Source of the DNA: Gammaproteobacteria bacterium MOLA455
Lineage (GTDB): Bacteria; Pseudomonadota; Gammaproteobacteria; Pseudomonadales; Porticoccaceae
Length of the DNA stretch: 64,000 bases
Reading direction: 5' to 3'
Assembly: GCA_000511875.1 (NCBI GenBank)
Contig: AZIN01000001.1
Location: 62,001-126,000, forward strand
The notes under the pieces are model-generated. The model had not been told where the DNA came from, did no database searches, and was given only the letters and a program-made list of their open reading frames with translations. Each line of letters starts with the position of its first letter. The stretch's first letter is position 1. Below are positions 46,303 to 53,764 of the stretch, in pieces. The translations under genes were made by a program, and so were the position numbers.

Positions 46303-47583
46303 CTAGCGTTCAACAATAGCTGTAACCCCCTGGCCACCAGCGGCACAGATCGAAATCAGGCCACGCCCAGAACCTTTCTCTTCAAGCAGTTTTGCCAATG
46401 TGGCAATAATTCTTGGGCCAGTTGCAGCAAATGGATGGCCGGTAGCAACACTGGAGCCATTCACATTGAGTTTGCTGCGGTCGATGCTGCCCAAAGCGCC
46501 ATCAAGGCCGAGCTTGTTTTTACAGAAATCGTCATCTTCCCAGGCCTTCATGGTGCACAGCGCCTGAGCGGCGAAGGCTTCGTGAATCTCGTAGAAATCA
46601 AAGTCTTGCAAGGTTAGGCCGGCGCGAGCAAGCATTCTTGGTACGGCGTAAGCCGGGGCCATGAGCAGACCTTCACTCTGGTGCCCTGCAGTATAGAAAT
46701 CCACCGCAGCCACTTCGCTGTGGGTCAGGTAGGCTTGAATCGGTAGGTTGCGTGCAGTGGCCCATTCTTCACTGGCGAGCAATACAGCGGCGGCGCCATC
46801 GGTGAGTGTGGTTGAGTTGGCGGCTGTTAAGGTGCCATTTTCGCGGTCATAGGCGGGCTTGAGTTTGGCCAGTTTCTCCAGAGGCGTATCGCGCATAATG
46901 CCATCGCGGCTGACGCCATTAAACGGCTGAATAAGATCATCAAAAAAGCCGCGCTGGTAGGCTGCAATGAGATTTTGGTGGCTATTAAACGTTAGCTGAT
47001 CCTGTTCTTCACGGCTAACTCCCCATTCGTTGACCATCAGCTCACAGTGCTGCCCCATAGACATCCCCGTGCGCGGCTCTGCATTGGCTGGTATCGCAGG
47101 AACCATAAAGCTGGGTCTAATACTGGCCAAGACTTTTAAGCGCTGGCCTAGGGTTTTGGCGCGGTTTAGGCGCAGTATCATTTTGCGGTATTTTTCATTC
47201 AGAGCTATGGGGGCATCGCTGGCGGTATCTGTACCGCCGGCGATGCCAGACTCGATTTGCCCCAGAGCAATTTTATTGCCCACCAAGATAGCAGCTTCAA
47301 GACCGGTTCCGCAGGCCTGCTGTACATCATAGGCTGGAGTTTGCAGGGAGAGTCCAGAATCCAAGGTGGCTTCTCTGGCCAAATTAAAATCCCTAGAATG
47401 CTTCATCACGGCGCCGGCGGCGACTTCCCCAAGACGCTCACCTTCTAAATCAAAACGCTGCACAACACCTTTTAAGGCAGCGGTGAGCATCTCCATGTTG
47501 CTGGCGTCGCTATAGGCAGTGTTGCTGCGAACAAAGGGAATTCTGCTTCCGCCGACAATGGCTACTTTGCGAATCTCGGTCAT
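46303..47583 (-). CDS. Thiolase, FadI/FadA2-like acetyl-CoA acetyltransferase
   Basis: 426 residues from ATG 47583 (GGAAAG upstream); the frame opens at 47655 but MTEIRKVAIVGG is the family start. Active Cys91 in DVQQACGTGLEAA, histidine in VATGHPFAATGPRI, second cysteine in SICAAGGQG. Longer than the usual thiolase II (~393) and closer to FadI. It is divergent from a two-domain FabG-like SDR; the same two families are neighbours in mycobacteria (fadA2 with fabG4). Confidence 0.9.
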   Translation of the reverse strand: MTEIRKVAIVGGSRIPFVRSNTAYSDASNMEMLTAALKGVVQRFDLEGERLGEVAAGAVMKHSRDFNLAREATLDSGLSLQTPAYDVQQACGTGLEAAILVGNKIALGQIESGIAGGTDTASDAPIALNEKYRKMILRLNRAKTLGQRLKVLASIRPSFMVPAIPANAEPRTGMSMGQHCELMVNEWGVSREEQDQLTFNSHQNLIAAYQRGFFDDLIQPFNGVSRDGIMRDTPLEKLAKLKPAYDRENGTLTAANSTTLTDGAAAVLLASEEWATARNLPIQAYLTHSEVAAVDFYTAGHQSEGLLMAPAYAVPRMLARAGLTLQDFDFYEIHEAFAAQALCTMKAWEDDDFCKNKLGLDGALGSIDRSKLNVNGSSVATGHPFAATGPRIIATLAKLLEEKGSGRGLISICAAGGQGVTAIVER

Positions 47584-47760
47584 AATGCTTTCCAGTGATT
47601 TAGTAAATATTAGAATATGTGATATATCTAAGTAGGATAGGTGATTAGGCTGCATAAGCCAATGACTCTAATAATTCAAAATACTGTCATTGCGGTCAAT
47701 TCTATTACCCAGCCTGAGGGTAGAATGCCGGCAAATAATTTTTAATTCAGGGAGATAAAA

Positions 47761-49098
47761 ATGTCTGATACCTATTTGGAACTTGCCAACTCGGCGCTGG
47801 GGAAGAAGCTCTTTTCTGCCATGGGACTCCCAGAGCCTGTAGCTCTAGTGCGTGAAGATTCGCAGCATGCGCATAATTTGAGCGGGCAGGTGCTCATTGA
47901 GGGTAGTTTGGGCGCGCTATTTACTGACAGTGTTGGGTCCTTTTTACAGGGCACTTCGATGCAAATCAGTGACCCTCTGGTAGCGGAAAAACGTCACCTT
48001 ATTTATGACGCCTCGGGCATTGCCACTGCGGAGCAAAGCGCAGAGCTATACAATTTTTTCCATCGAGAGGTAAGGTCACTGCCAGCTTGTGGTCGAGTCA
48101 TTGTTATCGGTCTAAAGCCCAGCGCCGCAGATAAACCAGAGCAGGGTGCGGTGCAACGCGGTCTCCATGGTTTTATTAAATCACTGGCTAAAGAGATAGG
48201 CCGCAATGGTTCAACGGCCAATTTACTGATGGTGGAAAAAGGCGGCGACGCGGCCATAGAAGCCCCTATTCGCTTTCTACTCTCCGCCGGCTCAGCCTTT
48301 ATGAACGCACAGATATTGACGGCAAGTACGCCAGTCGCGGCGATGGAGGCGGATTGGCAGCGGCCTTTACAGGGTAAGATGCTTGTAGTTACCGGCGCAG
48401 CGCGGGGTATAGGCCTGGCCATTGCTGAGGTTCTGGCCAGAGATGGCGCCACTGTTATCGGTGTGGATGTGCCCCAGGCGGAAAAAGAACTTACTGAAGC
48501 GATGGAGCGATTGGGGGGATTGGCGCTGCCACTGGATATCACCAGTGATGGCGCGGCAACTATTCTGCGAGACTTCTGCTCGGCTCAGACGTCGTCGCTG
48601 CATGGCATTATTCACAATGCCGGTGTTACCAGAGACAAAATGTTAGCGCGCATGACCGATCACCAGTGGAATATGCTGATGCAGGTGAATTTGGGCAGTG
48701 TGCAACGGATTAACGCTGCACTGCTGGACACTGAGCTGCTCGATAGTGGTGGCAAGATTGTCGGTGTAGCATCGATCAGCGGCATTGCAGGCAATGCTGG
48801 GCAGACTAATTATGCCTTTTCTAAGTCGGCGGTGATTGGCATGGTCGAGACCTCCGCTGAATCCTGCGCGGCACGCGGCATCACCATTAATGCGGTTGCG
48901 CCGGGCTTTATCGAAACCCAGATGACTGCGGCTATTCCCTTTTTCACCCGTCAGATGGGTCGCCGGCTTTCTTCATTGGGGCAGGGCGGTTTGCCGATTG
49001 ATGTGGCTGAAGTTATCGGCTTTTTTGTCAGCCCTCAGGCCGCGGGTATTAATGGCAATGTGGTGAGAGTTTGTGGACAGAGTATTTTGGGTGCTTAA
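47761..49098 (+). CDS. Two-domain 3-oxoacyl reductase (high-molecular-weight FabG type)
   Basis: 445 residues. Residues 1-200 form a degenerate flavodoxin-like domain with no intact nucleotide motif; residues 205-445 are a complete SDR domain with TGAARGIG (211-218), HNAG (285-288), Tyr351 and Lys355. This matches mycobacterial FabG4-type NADH-dependent reductases of 3-oxoacyl-CoA/ACP. The direction in vivo (reduction or oxidation of 3-hydroxyacyl-CoA) is uncertain. AGGGAGAT precedes the ATG; a terminator follows. Confidence 0.9.
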   Translation: MSDTYLELANSALGKKLFSAMGLPEPVALVREDSQHAHNLSGQVLIEGSLGALFTDSVGSFLQGTSMQISDPLVAEKRHLIYDASGIATAEQSAELYNFFHREVRSLPACGRVIVIGLKPSAADKPEQGAVQRGLHGFIKSLAKEIGRNGSTANLLMVEKGGDAAIEAPIRFLLSAGSAFMNAQILTASTPVAAMEADWQRPLQGKMLVVTGAARGIGLAIAEVLARDGATVIGVDVPQAEKELTEAMERLGGLALPLDITSDGAATILRDFCSAQTSSLHGIIHNAGVTRDKMLARMTDHQWNMLMQVNLGSVQRINAALLDTELLDSGGKIVGVASISGIAGNAGQTNYAFSKSAVIGMVETSAESCAARGITINAVAPGFIETQMTAAIPFFTRQMGRRLSSLGQGGLPIDVAEVIGFFVSPQAAGINGNVVRVCGQSILGA

Positions 49099-49115
49099 TC
49101 AGCCTTGAGCGGTTA

Positions 49116-49154
49116 GCAAAAAAATGGCGAGGAGCAAAACTCCCCGCCATTTTT
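49116..49154. terminator. Rho-independent terminator between convergent FabG-like and dapD genes
   Basis: AAAATGGCGAGGAG / CTCCCCGCCATTTTT stem with loop CAAAA, A-rich on the left and T-rich on the right. It can act for both the FabG-like gene and dapD. Confidence 0.9.
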
Positions 49155-49175
49155 GTACTGATTGCAAAAGCACTT

Positions 49176-50198
49176 TTAGGCGTGAAGAGCCGCATTGAGC
49201 TCAACTGCGCTCTTGTTAGTGAGGCATTCAACCGCACCACTGACCGAATTGCGTCTGAATAACAGATCGCTTTTACCCGCCAGATCACGAGCTTTCATCA
49301 CGCCGCTGGCCTGCTTTTGGTCGTCGAGCATGGTGACCATTGTGCCCGCAGTAATGTAGAGGCCGGCTTCAATAGTACAGCGATCGCCCAGTGGAATGCC
49401 GAGGCCAGCATTGGCGCCGAGGAGACATTTCTCACCGACAGAAATAACCATACTGCCACCGCCAGAAAGGGTGCCCATAATCGATGCGCCGCCGCCGATA
49501 TCGGATCCAGCGCCGCAGAATACACCAGCGGAAACACGACCTTCGATCATATTTGGGCCTTCGGTACCGGCGTTGAAGTTAATAAAGCCTTCGTGCATCA
49601 CGGTAGTGCCTTCGCCTACATAGGCACCCAGACGCACGCGTGAGGTGTCGGCAATACGCAGACCACTGGGAACCACGTAGTCGACCATTTTCGGAAACTT
49701 GTCGACACAGTCGACGGCTATAAGCTGGCCAGCGAGACGCGCTTCCAGCTGACGAGCAGGCAGCTCTTCGATATCGATAGCGCCAATATTGGTCCAGGCG
49801 CAGTTTTTCAATACCCCGAAGATGCCGGTGAGGTCTGTGCCGTGGGGCTTAACCAATCTGTGCGATAGCAAGTGCAGTTTCAGATAGCCCTGCGGTACCG
49901 ATGTAGGTGCAGTGTCTTCAGCGAAGGCTGTGGCCACAACAGGACGGCTTGAGGCGGCCAGTGAGGCAACGCTGTCGGCCATGTCAGAGTATCCATTTTG
50001 CTTGAGAGCGGATTGAAGTGCGGCTAATTGTTCGACACTGGGCTCCATATCACCATCGGTGAGTCCCAGAGTCACTGCCAGAATATCTCTCAGAGTTTGC
50101 TCTGGGTGTAGCAGTGGCTGCGGGTAAAACACCTCGAGCCACTCGCCTTTAGAATTCTTGCTGCCAACGCCAATGGCGAAACTGTACAGATTACTCAT
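49176..50198 (-). CDS. dapD: 2,3,4,5-tetrahydropyridine-2,6-dicarboxylate N-succinyltransferase
   Basis: Lysine/diaminopimelate pathway enzyme: succinylates tetrahydrodipicolinate. 340 residues from ATG 50198 (AAGAGAA upstream); an upstream in-frame start at 50267 would overlap the next gene. Left-handed beta-helix hexapeptide repeats span about 195-300 (VRLGAYVGEGTTVMHEGFIN, GVFCGAGSDIGGGASIMG, ISVGEKCLLGANAGLGIPLG). This is the long DapD form seen in Pseudomonas and relatives rather than the 274-residue E. coli form. Works with DapC encoded 2.3 kb away. Confidence 0.94.
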   Translation of the reverse strand: MSNLYSFAIGVGSKNSKGEWLEVFYPQPLLHPEQTLRDILAVTLGLTDGDMEPSVEQLAALQSALKQNGYSDMADSVASLAASSRPVVATAFAEDTAPTSVPQGYLKLHLLSHRLVKPHGTDLTGIFGVLKNCAWTNIGAIDIEELPARQLEARLAGQLIAVDCVDKFPKMVDYVVPSGLRIADTSRVRLGAYVGEGTTVMHEGFINFNAGTEGPNMIEGRVSAGVFCGAGSDIGGGASIMGTLSGGGSMVISVGEKCLLGANAGLGIPLGDRCTIEAGLYITAGTMVTMLDDQKQASGVMKARDLAGKSDLLFRRNSVSGAVECLTNKSAVELNAALHA

Positions 50199-50226
50199 GT
50201 TAATTCTCTTATGTTGATTTGACTGA

Positions 50227-50571
50227 TTAATTAAATATGCTTTGGTACTGCTCGGCCTTGAAACCAATATTGATGACGCCGTCTACGTCTAACACGGGGC
50301 GTTTGATCATCGCCGGATGTGCCGCCAGCAGGGCCGCCACATTGTCACTGTTAGTCGTTTCTTGAATACTGGGGTCGAGCTTGCGCCAGGTGGTGCCGCG
50401 GCGGTTGAGAACGGTTTCCCAGCCAGCCTGAGCAATCCATTGTTCGATAGTGGCGGTGTCTATGCCGTCAGCGCGAAAGTCGTGAAAACGGTAGTCGATG
50501 CCATTGTCGCTCAACCAGTTGCGAGCCTTCTTGATGGTATCGCAGTTTTTAATCCCGTAGACGGTAACCAA
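50227..50571 (-). CDS. ArsC/Spx-family protein (YffB-like)
   Basis: 114 residues. Start TTG at 50571, because AAGGAGT lies about 9 bases upstream and the family N-terminus VTVYGIKNCDTIKKA follows directly; the ATG at 50628 would add 19 residues without homology. Single redox Cys in the YGIKNCDTIKKA motif, and the family C-terminus PAMIKRPVLD. YffB-type proteins have a glutaredoxin-like ArsC fold with unknown in vivo role. The gene next to dapD is a conserved arrangement in gammaproteobacteria. Confidence 0.88.
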   Translation of the reverse strand: MVTVYGIKNCDTIKKARNWLSDNGIDYRFHDFRADGIDTATIEQWIAQAGWETVLNRRGTTWRKLDPSIQETTNSDNVAALLAAHPAMIKRPVLDVDGVINIGFKAEQYQSIFN

Positions 50572-50647
50572 TGCCGCAAACTCCTTATGTTTTCTGGTCC
50601 TGCAGCATAGCAAAAAAGCCGCTTTCAAAAAATCCTATTGTGGTTTT

Positions 50648-50659
50648 AATTGAGCGCAA
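50648..50659 (+). promoter_or_regulatory. Possible Ada box
   Basis: AATTGAGCGCAA, close to the E. coli ada operator AATTAAAGCGCAA, 70 bases before the ada start codon. Methylated Ada would bind here for autoinduction. Spacing is one base shorter than in E. coli. Confidence 0.5.
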
Positions 50660-50728
50660 GAAACGGGGTGTAAGGGGGTTGCTAATGGGCAATGGTTATT
50701 TGATCAAATAACTGTCAGGATAAAGTGT

Positions 50729-51823
50729 ATGGACAAGCAATTAGATCAATACTGGCAAGCGCTGGTAAATCGAGATTCCAGCTGTAATGGCCAGTTCTTT
50801 TGCGCTGTTTTAAGTACGGGCGTTTACTGTCGGCCTGCCTGTGCATCACCAACGCCGCTGCGTAAGAATGTGCGCTTTTATCTTTCTCAAGAAGCGGCTC
50901 AGGCCGATGGTCTGCGGGCCTGTAAGCGCTGTCAGCCAGACACTGATCTAGATGGCACAGACAATCTGATGCATGAGATCTGTCGCTACATCGAGGCCCA
51001 TTATCAGCAGTCGCTAACCCTGGCAGTACTGGCTGAACAAGCAGGCATGAGCCCGAGTCACTTTCAGCGTACCTTTAAACGTGCCGTGGGTATGTCACCG
51101 AAGAAATATCAAGACGCCTGCCGTATTCGGCTGTTCAAAAGCGATTTAAAAAACGATCTAAATAAAGCGCCGAGTATTACCCATACAATGTACGCCTGCG
51201 GCTACGAATCCAGTTCGCGGCTCTATGAAAAAATCGACACTCATATGGGCATGACCCCAAGTGCCTACCGCAAGGGCGGCTCTGGCGAGTCGATCTCCTA
51301 CGCCTCTGCCGAGACCAGCCTAGGTCTTGTGATGATCGGTGCCACCGATCGCGGCATCTGCTTTTTGCAGTTTGATGATGCTGACGACAAGCTGTTCGCT
51401 CGGCTTGTGCTGGAATACCCCAAGGCCAGTTTTCAGCCCACGCCGGCGACATCTCGGCCGCTATTTGATCAATGGATTGTTCAGCTCAATGAATTTCTAA
51501 AGGGCAGGGTGCGGATGTTGGATCTGCCTATGGATATTCGCGGCAGCGCTTTTCAATGCATGGTGTGGGACTATTTGGTCAGCATTCCCTCTGGGACTTT
51601 GCAGTCTTATACCGAGGTGGCCAATGGCATAGGCAAACCCAGGGCCGTTCGCGCCGTGGCCAGTGCCTGCGCAAATAATAAGGTCGCCATTATCATTCCC
51701 TGCCACCGAGTGATTCGCGGGGATGGCAGTCTGGCTGGTTATAAATGGGGACTGGCGCGGAAGCGATCGCTGATTGATTTGGAGCGCAGGGCGCTTGTGG
51801 ATGATCGAGAGCAGCAGGTATAA
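50729..51823 (+). CDS. ada: Bifunctional Ada: methylphosphotriester sensor, AraC activator and O6-methylguanine methyltransferase
   Basis: 364 residues. N-terminal zinc domain with Cys34, Cys38, Cys65, Cys68, the spacing of E. coli Ada Cys38/42/69/72 (methyl acceptor first Cys). AraC-type HTH at about 85-185 (LAEQAGMSPSHFQRTFKRAV). C-terminal methyltransferase with acceptor cysteine in IIPCHRVIRGDGSLAGY. Repairs alkylated DNA and activates its own regulon. Convergent with nth, only 7 bases apart. Confidence 0.95.
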   Translation: MDKQLDQYWQALVNRDSSCNGQFFCAVLSTGVYCRPACASPTPLRKNVRFYLSQEAAQADGLRACKRCQPDTDLDGTDNLMHEICRYIEAHYQQSLTLAVLAEQAGMSPSHFQRTFKRAVGMSPKKYQDACRIRLFKSDLKNDLNKAPSITHTMYACGYESSSRLYEKIDTHMGMTPSAYRKGGSGESISYASAETSLGLVMIGATDRGICFLQFDDADDKLFARLVLEYPKASFQPTPATSRPLFDQWIVQLNEFLKGRVRMLDLPMDIRGSAFQCMVWDYLVSIPSGTLQSYTEVANGIGKPRAVRAVASACANNKVAIIIPCHRVIRGDGSLAGYKWGLARKRSLIDLERRALVDDREQQV

Positions 51824-51830
51824 GCAGCCC

Positions 51831-52484
51831 CTAGGGCTTGTGTGCAACAAAAGGATTTTTGCGATTCGGATAGCAGGTGGTACAGATTTCACAAACTCGG
51901 CCATCGCAGCCTCTGGCACTGCAATACTCCCGGCCATAAAAAATTATCTGCAGATGCAGAGCGTTCCAGCTTTCCTTGGGGAAGAGTTTCTTCAGATCCC
52001 GTTCGGTCTGGGTGACATTCTTGCCTTTGGTGAGGCCCCAGCGCTGCGCCAATCTATGAATATGTGTGTCCACGGGAAATGCCGGATGACCAAAGCCCTG
52101 AGACATCACTACGCCTGCAGTTTTATGGCCGACTCCAGGCAGAGCTTCCAATGCCTTCCAGTCATCTGGCACTATTCCGTCATGTCGCTCCACAAGCATT
52201 TTCGAGAGCACAGAAATGGCACTGGATTTTTGCGGTGCCAAGCCACAGGGGCGGACGATTTTATAGATGCTATCGACGGGCACCTGCTGCATATCAAAAG
52301 GATTGTCCGCTAGGGCAAACAGTGCAGGGGTAACCTGATTCACGCGGATATCAGTGCACTGGGCGCTGAGGAGCACGGCGACTAACAGCTCAAAGTTGTT
52401 TTTGTGATCCAGTGGTATAGGGGTTTCTGGATAGGTCTCTTTGAGTTTTTCGAGTATGTACTCGGCGCGCTGTTGTTTTAACAT
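51831..52484 (-). CDS. nth: Endonuclease III
   Basis: DNA glycosylase/AP lyase removing oxidised pyrimidines. 217 residues. Helix-hairpin-helix LPGVGHKTAGVV with catalytic Lys121, and Asp139 in FPVDTHIHR, aligned with E. coli Lys120/Asp138. The C-terminal cysteines are C188, C193, C198, C201, C204, not the E. coli C-x6-C-x2-C-x5-C spacing, yet they could still hold an Fe-S cluster. 27 bases downstream of dapC on the same strand. Confidence 0.93.
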   Translation of the reverse strand: MLKQQRAEYILEKLKETYPETPIPLDHKNNFELLVAVLLSAQCTDIRVNQVTPALFALADNPFDMQQVPVDSIYKIVRPCGLAPQKSSAISVLSKMLVERHDGIVPDDWKALEALPGVGHKTAGVVMSQGFGHPAFPVDTHIHRLAQRWGLTKGKNVTQTERDLKKLFPKESWNALHLQIIFYGREYCSARGCDGRVCEICTTCYPNRKNPFVAHKP

Positions 52485-52511
52485 TTCTAGTCCTTTAAAA
52501 GCTTTAGATTA

Positions 52512-53717
52512 TCAGTCCCCTAGGCTCTGCACATAGTGCTTGATACGCAGAGCAGCTTCTATACAAACCTCAGTTTCAGCCACCAGTGCCATGCGCACCC
52601 GGCCCTCGCCTGGGTTGCCAGCCTCCGTATCTCGAGACAAATAGCGTCCAGGCAGCAGTATGACATTTTGCTGGGCGAATAGGCCGGCGGCAAATTCAGT
52701 GTCATCAATAGGCGTTTCTGGCCACAGATAAAAGCTTGCGGTAGGTTCGGGAAAGGTAAGTACATCCTTGAGAATGTCGCTTACTGCGGCAAACTTCTCG
52801 CGGTATTGACGGCGGTTGTCGGTGACATGAGTTTCATCACTCCAGGCTGCTGCTGAAGCCGCCTGAGTGGCCATGGACATGGCACAGCCGTGATAGGTTC
52901 GGAAGCGTAAAAAGTCGCTCAGCAGGCTTGCATCGCCGGCGACAAACCCGGAGCGTAGACCTGGCAGATTGGACCGTTTCGAGAGGCTGTGGAACGCCAC
53001 GCAACGGCTGAAGTCATTGCGGCCCATTGCCACGCAGGCTTCTAAAATTCCAGGGGGCGGGTTGCGCTCGTCGAGATAGACTTCGGAGTAGCATTCATCG
53101 CTGGCGATAATAAAGTCGTACTCATCGGCCAACTTAATCGCTTGCTGTAATTGCTCGATGCTCATCACTGCACCGGTGGGATTTCCCGGTGTGCATATCT
53201 GCAGCAGCTGGCAGCGCTCCCAGACTTCTGGAGCAACGGTGCTTAGGTCAGGGATAAAGCCATTGTCTAAGGTGCAGTCTAAAAAATGCAGCTCAGCGCC
53301 AGCTAGCAGAGCGGCTCCTTCATAAATTTGGTAGAACGGGTTGGGTGAGACCACTAGTGGCTCATGGGCGCTGGTGTCGATCACGACTTGAGTGAAGGCA
53401 AATAGCGCTTCCCGAGTGCCGGTAACTGGCAGTACATTTTGATCGGGGTCCATGGTGCTGTCGGGCAGCGTAAAGCGCGCTGTGCACCAATCCGCTATGG
53501 CCTGCCGCAGTGGCAGTCCACCTTTGGTGGTGGGGTAGATGGCGATCTGGTCGATATTATCGATCAGCGCCTGCTTCACAAAGCTCGGTGACTGGTGCTT
53601 GGGCTCGCCAATAGAAAGAGCGATCGGCGACAGATGAGCGGGCGGAACCGTGCCGGCCATTAGGGCCTTGAGTCGCTCAAAGGGATAGGGGTGCAGTAAA
53701 TCTAATTTTGGATTCAT
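52512..53717 (-). CDS. dapC: Succinyldiaminopimelate transaminase
   Basis: PLP aminotransferase class I of the lysine/diaminopimelate route, following DapD. 401 residues from ATG 53717, where homology starts (MNPKLDLLHPYPFERLKAL); an upstream ATG exists at 53750. Features: CTPGNPTGAVMS near 185, PLP lysine in FHSLSKRSNLPGLRSGF near 252. The DapC family in Pseudomonas/Neisseria is similarly encoded near dapD and glnD, which supports this over a generic aminotransferase. Confidence 0.9.
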   Translation of the reverse strand: MNPKLDLLHPYPFERLKALMAGTVPPAHLSPIALSIGEPKHQSPSFVKQALIDNIDQIAIYPTTKGGLPLRQAIADWCTARFTLPDSTMDPDQNVLPVTGTREALFAFTQVVIDTSAHEPLVVSPNPFYQIYEGAALLAGAELHFLDCTLDNGFIPDLSTVAPEVWERCQLLQICTPGNPTGAVMSIEQLQQAIKLADEYDFIIASDECYSEVYLDERNPPPGILEACVAMGRNDFSRCVAFHSLSKRSNLPGLRSGFVAGDASLLSDFLRFRTYHGCAMSMATQAASAAAWSDETHVTDNRRQYREKFAAVSDILKDVLTFPEPTASFYLWPETPIDDTEFAAGLFAQQNVILLPGRYLSRDTEAGNPGEGRVRMALVAETEVCIEAALRIKHYVQSLGD

Positions 53718-53764
53718 TGTTAACTCTTGGTCAATATTGTCTGTGACCACCTTATTTCAGGTGT

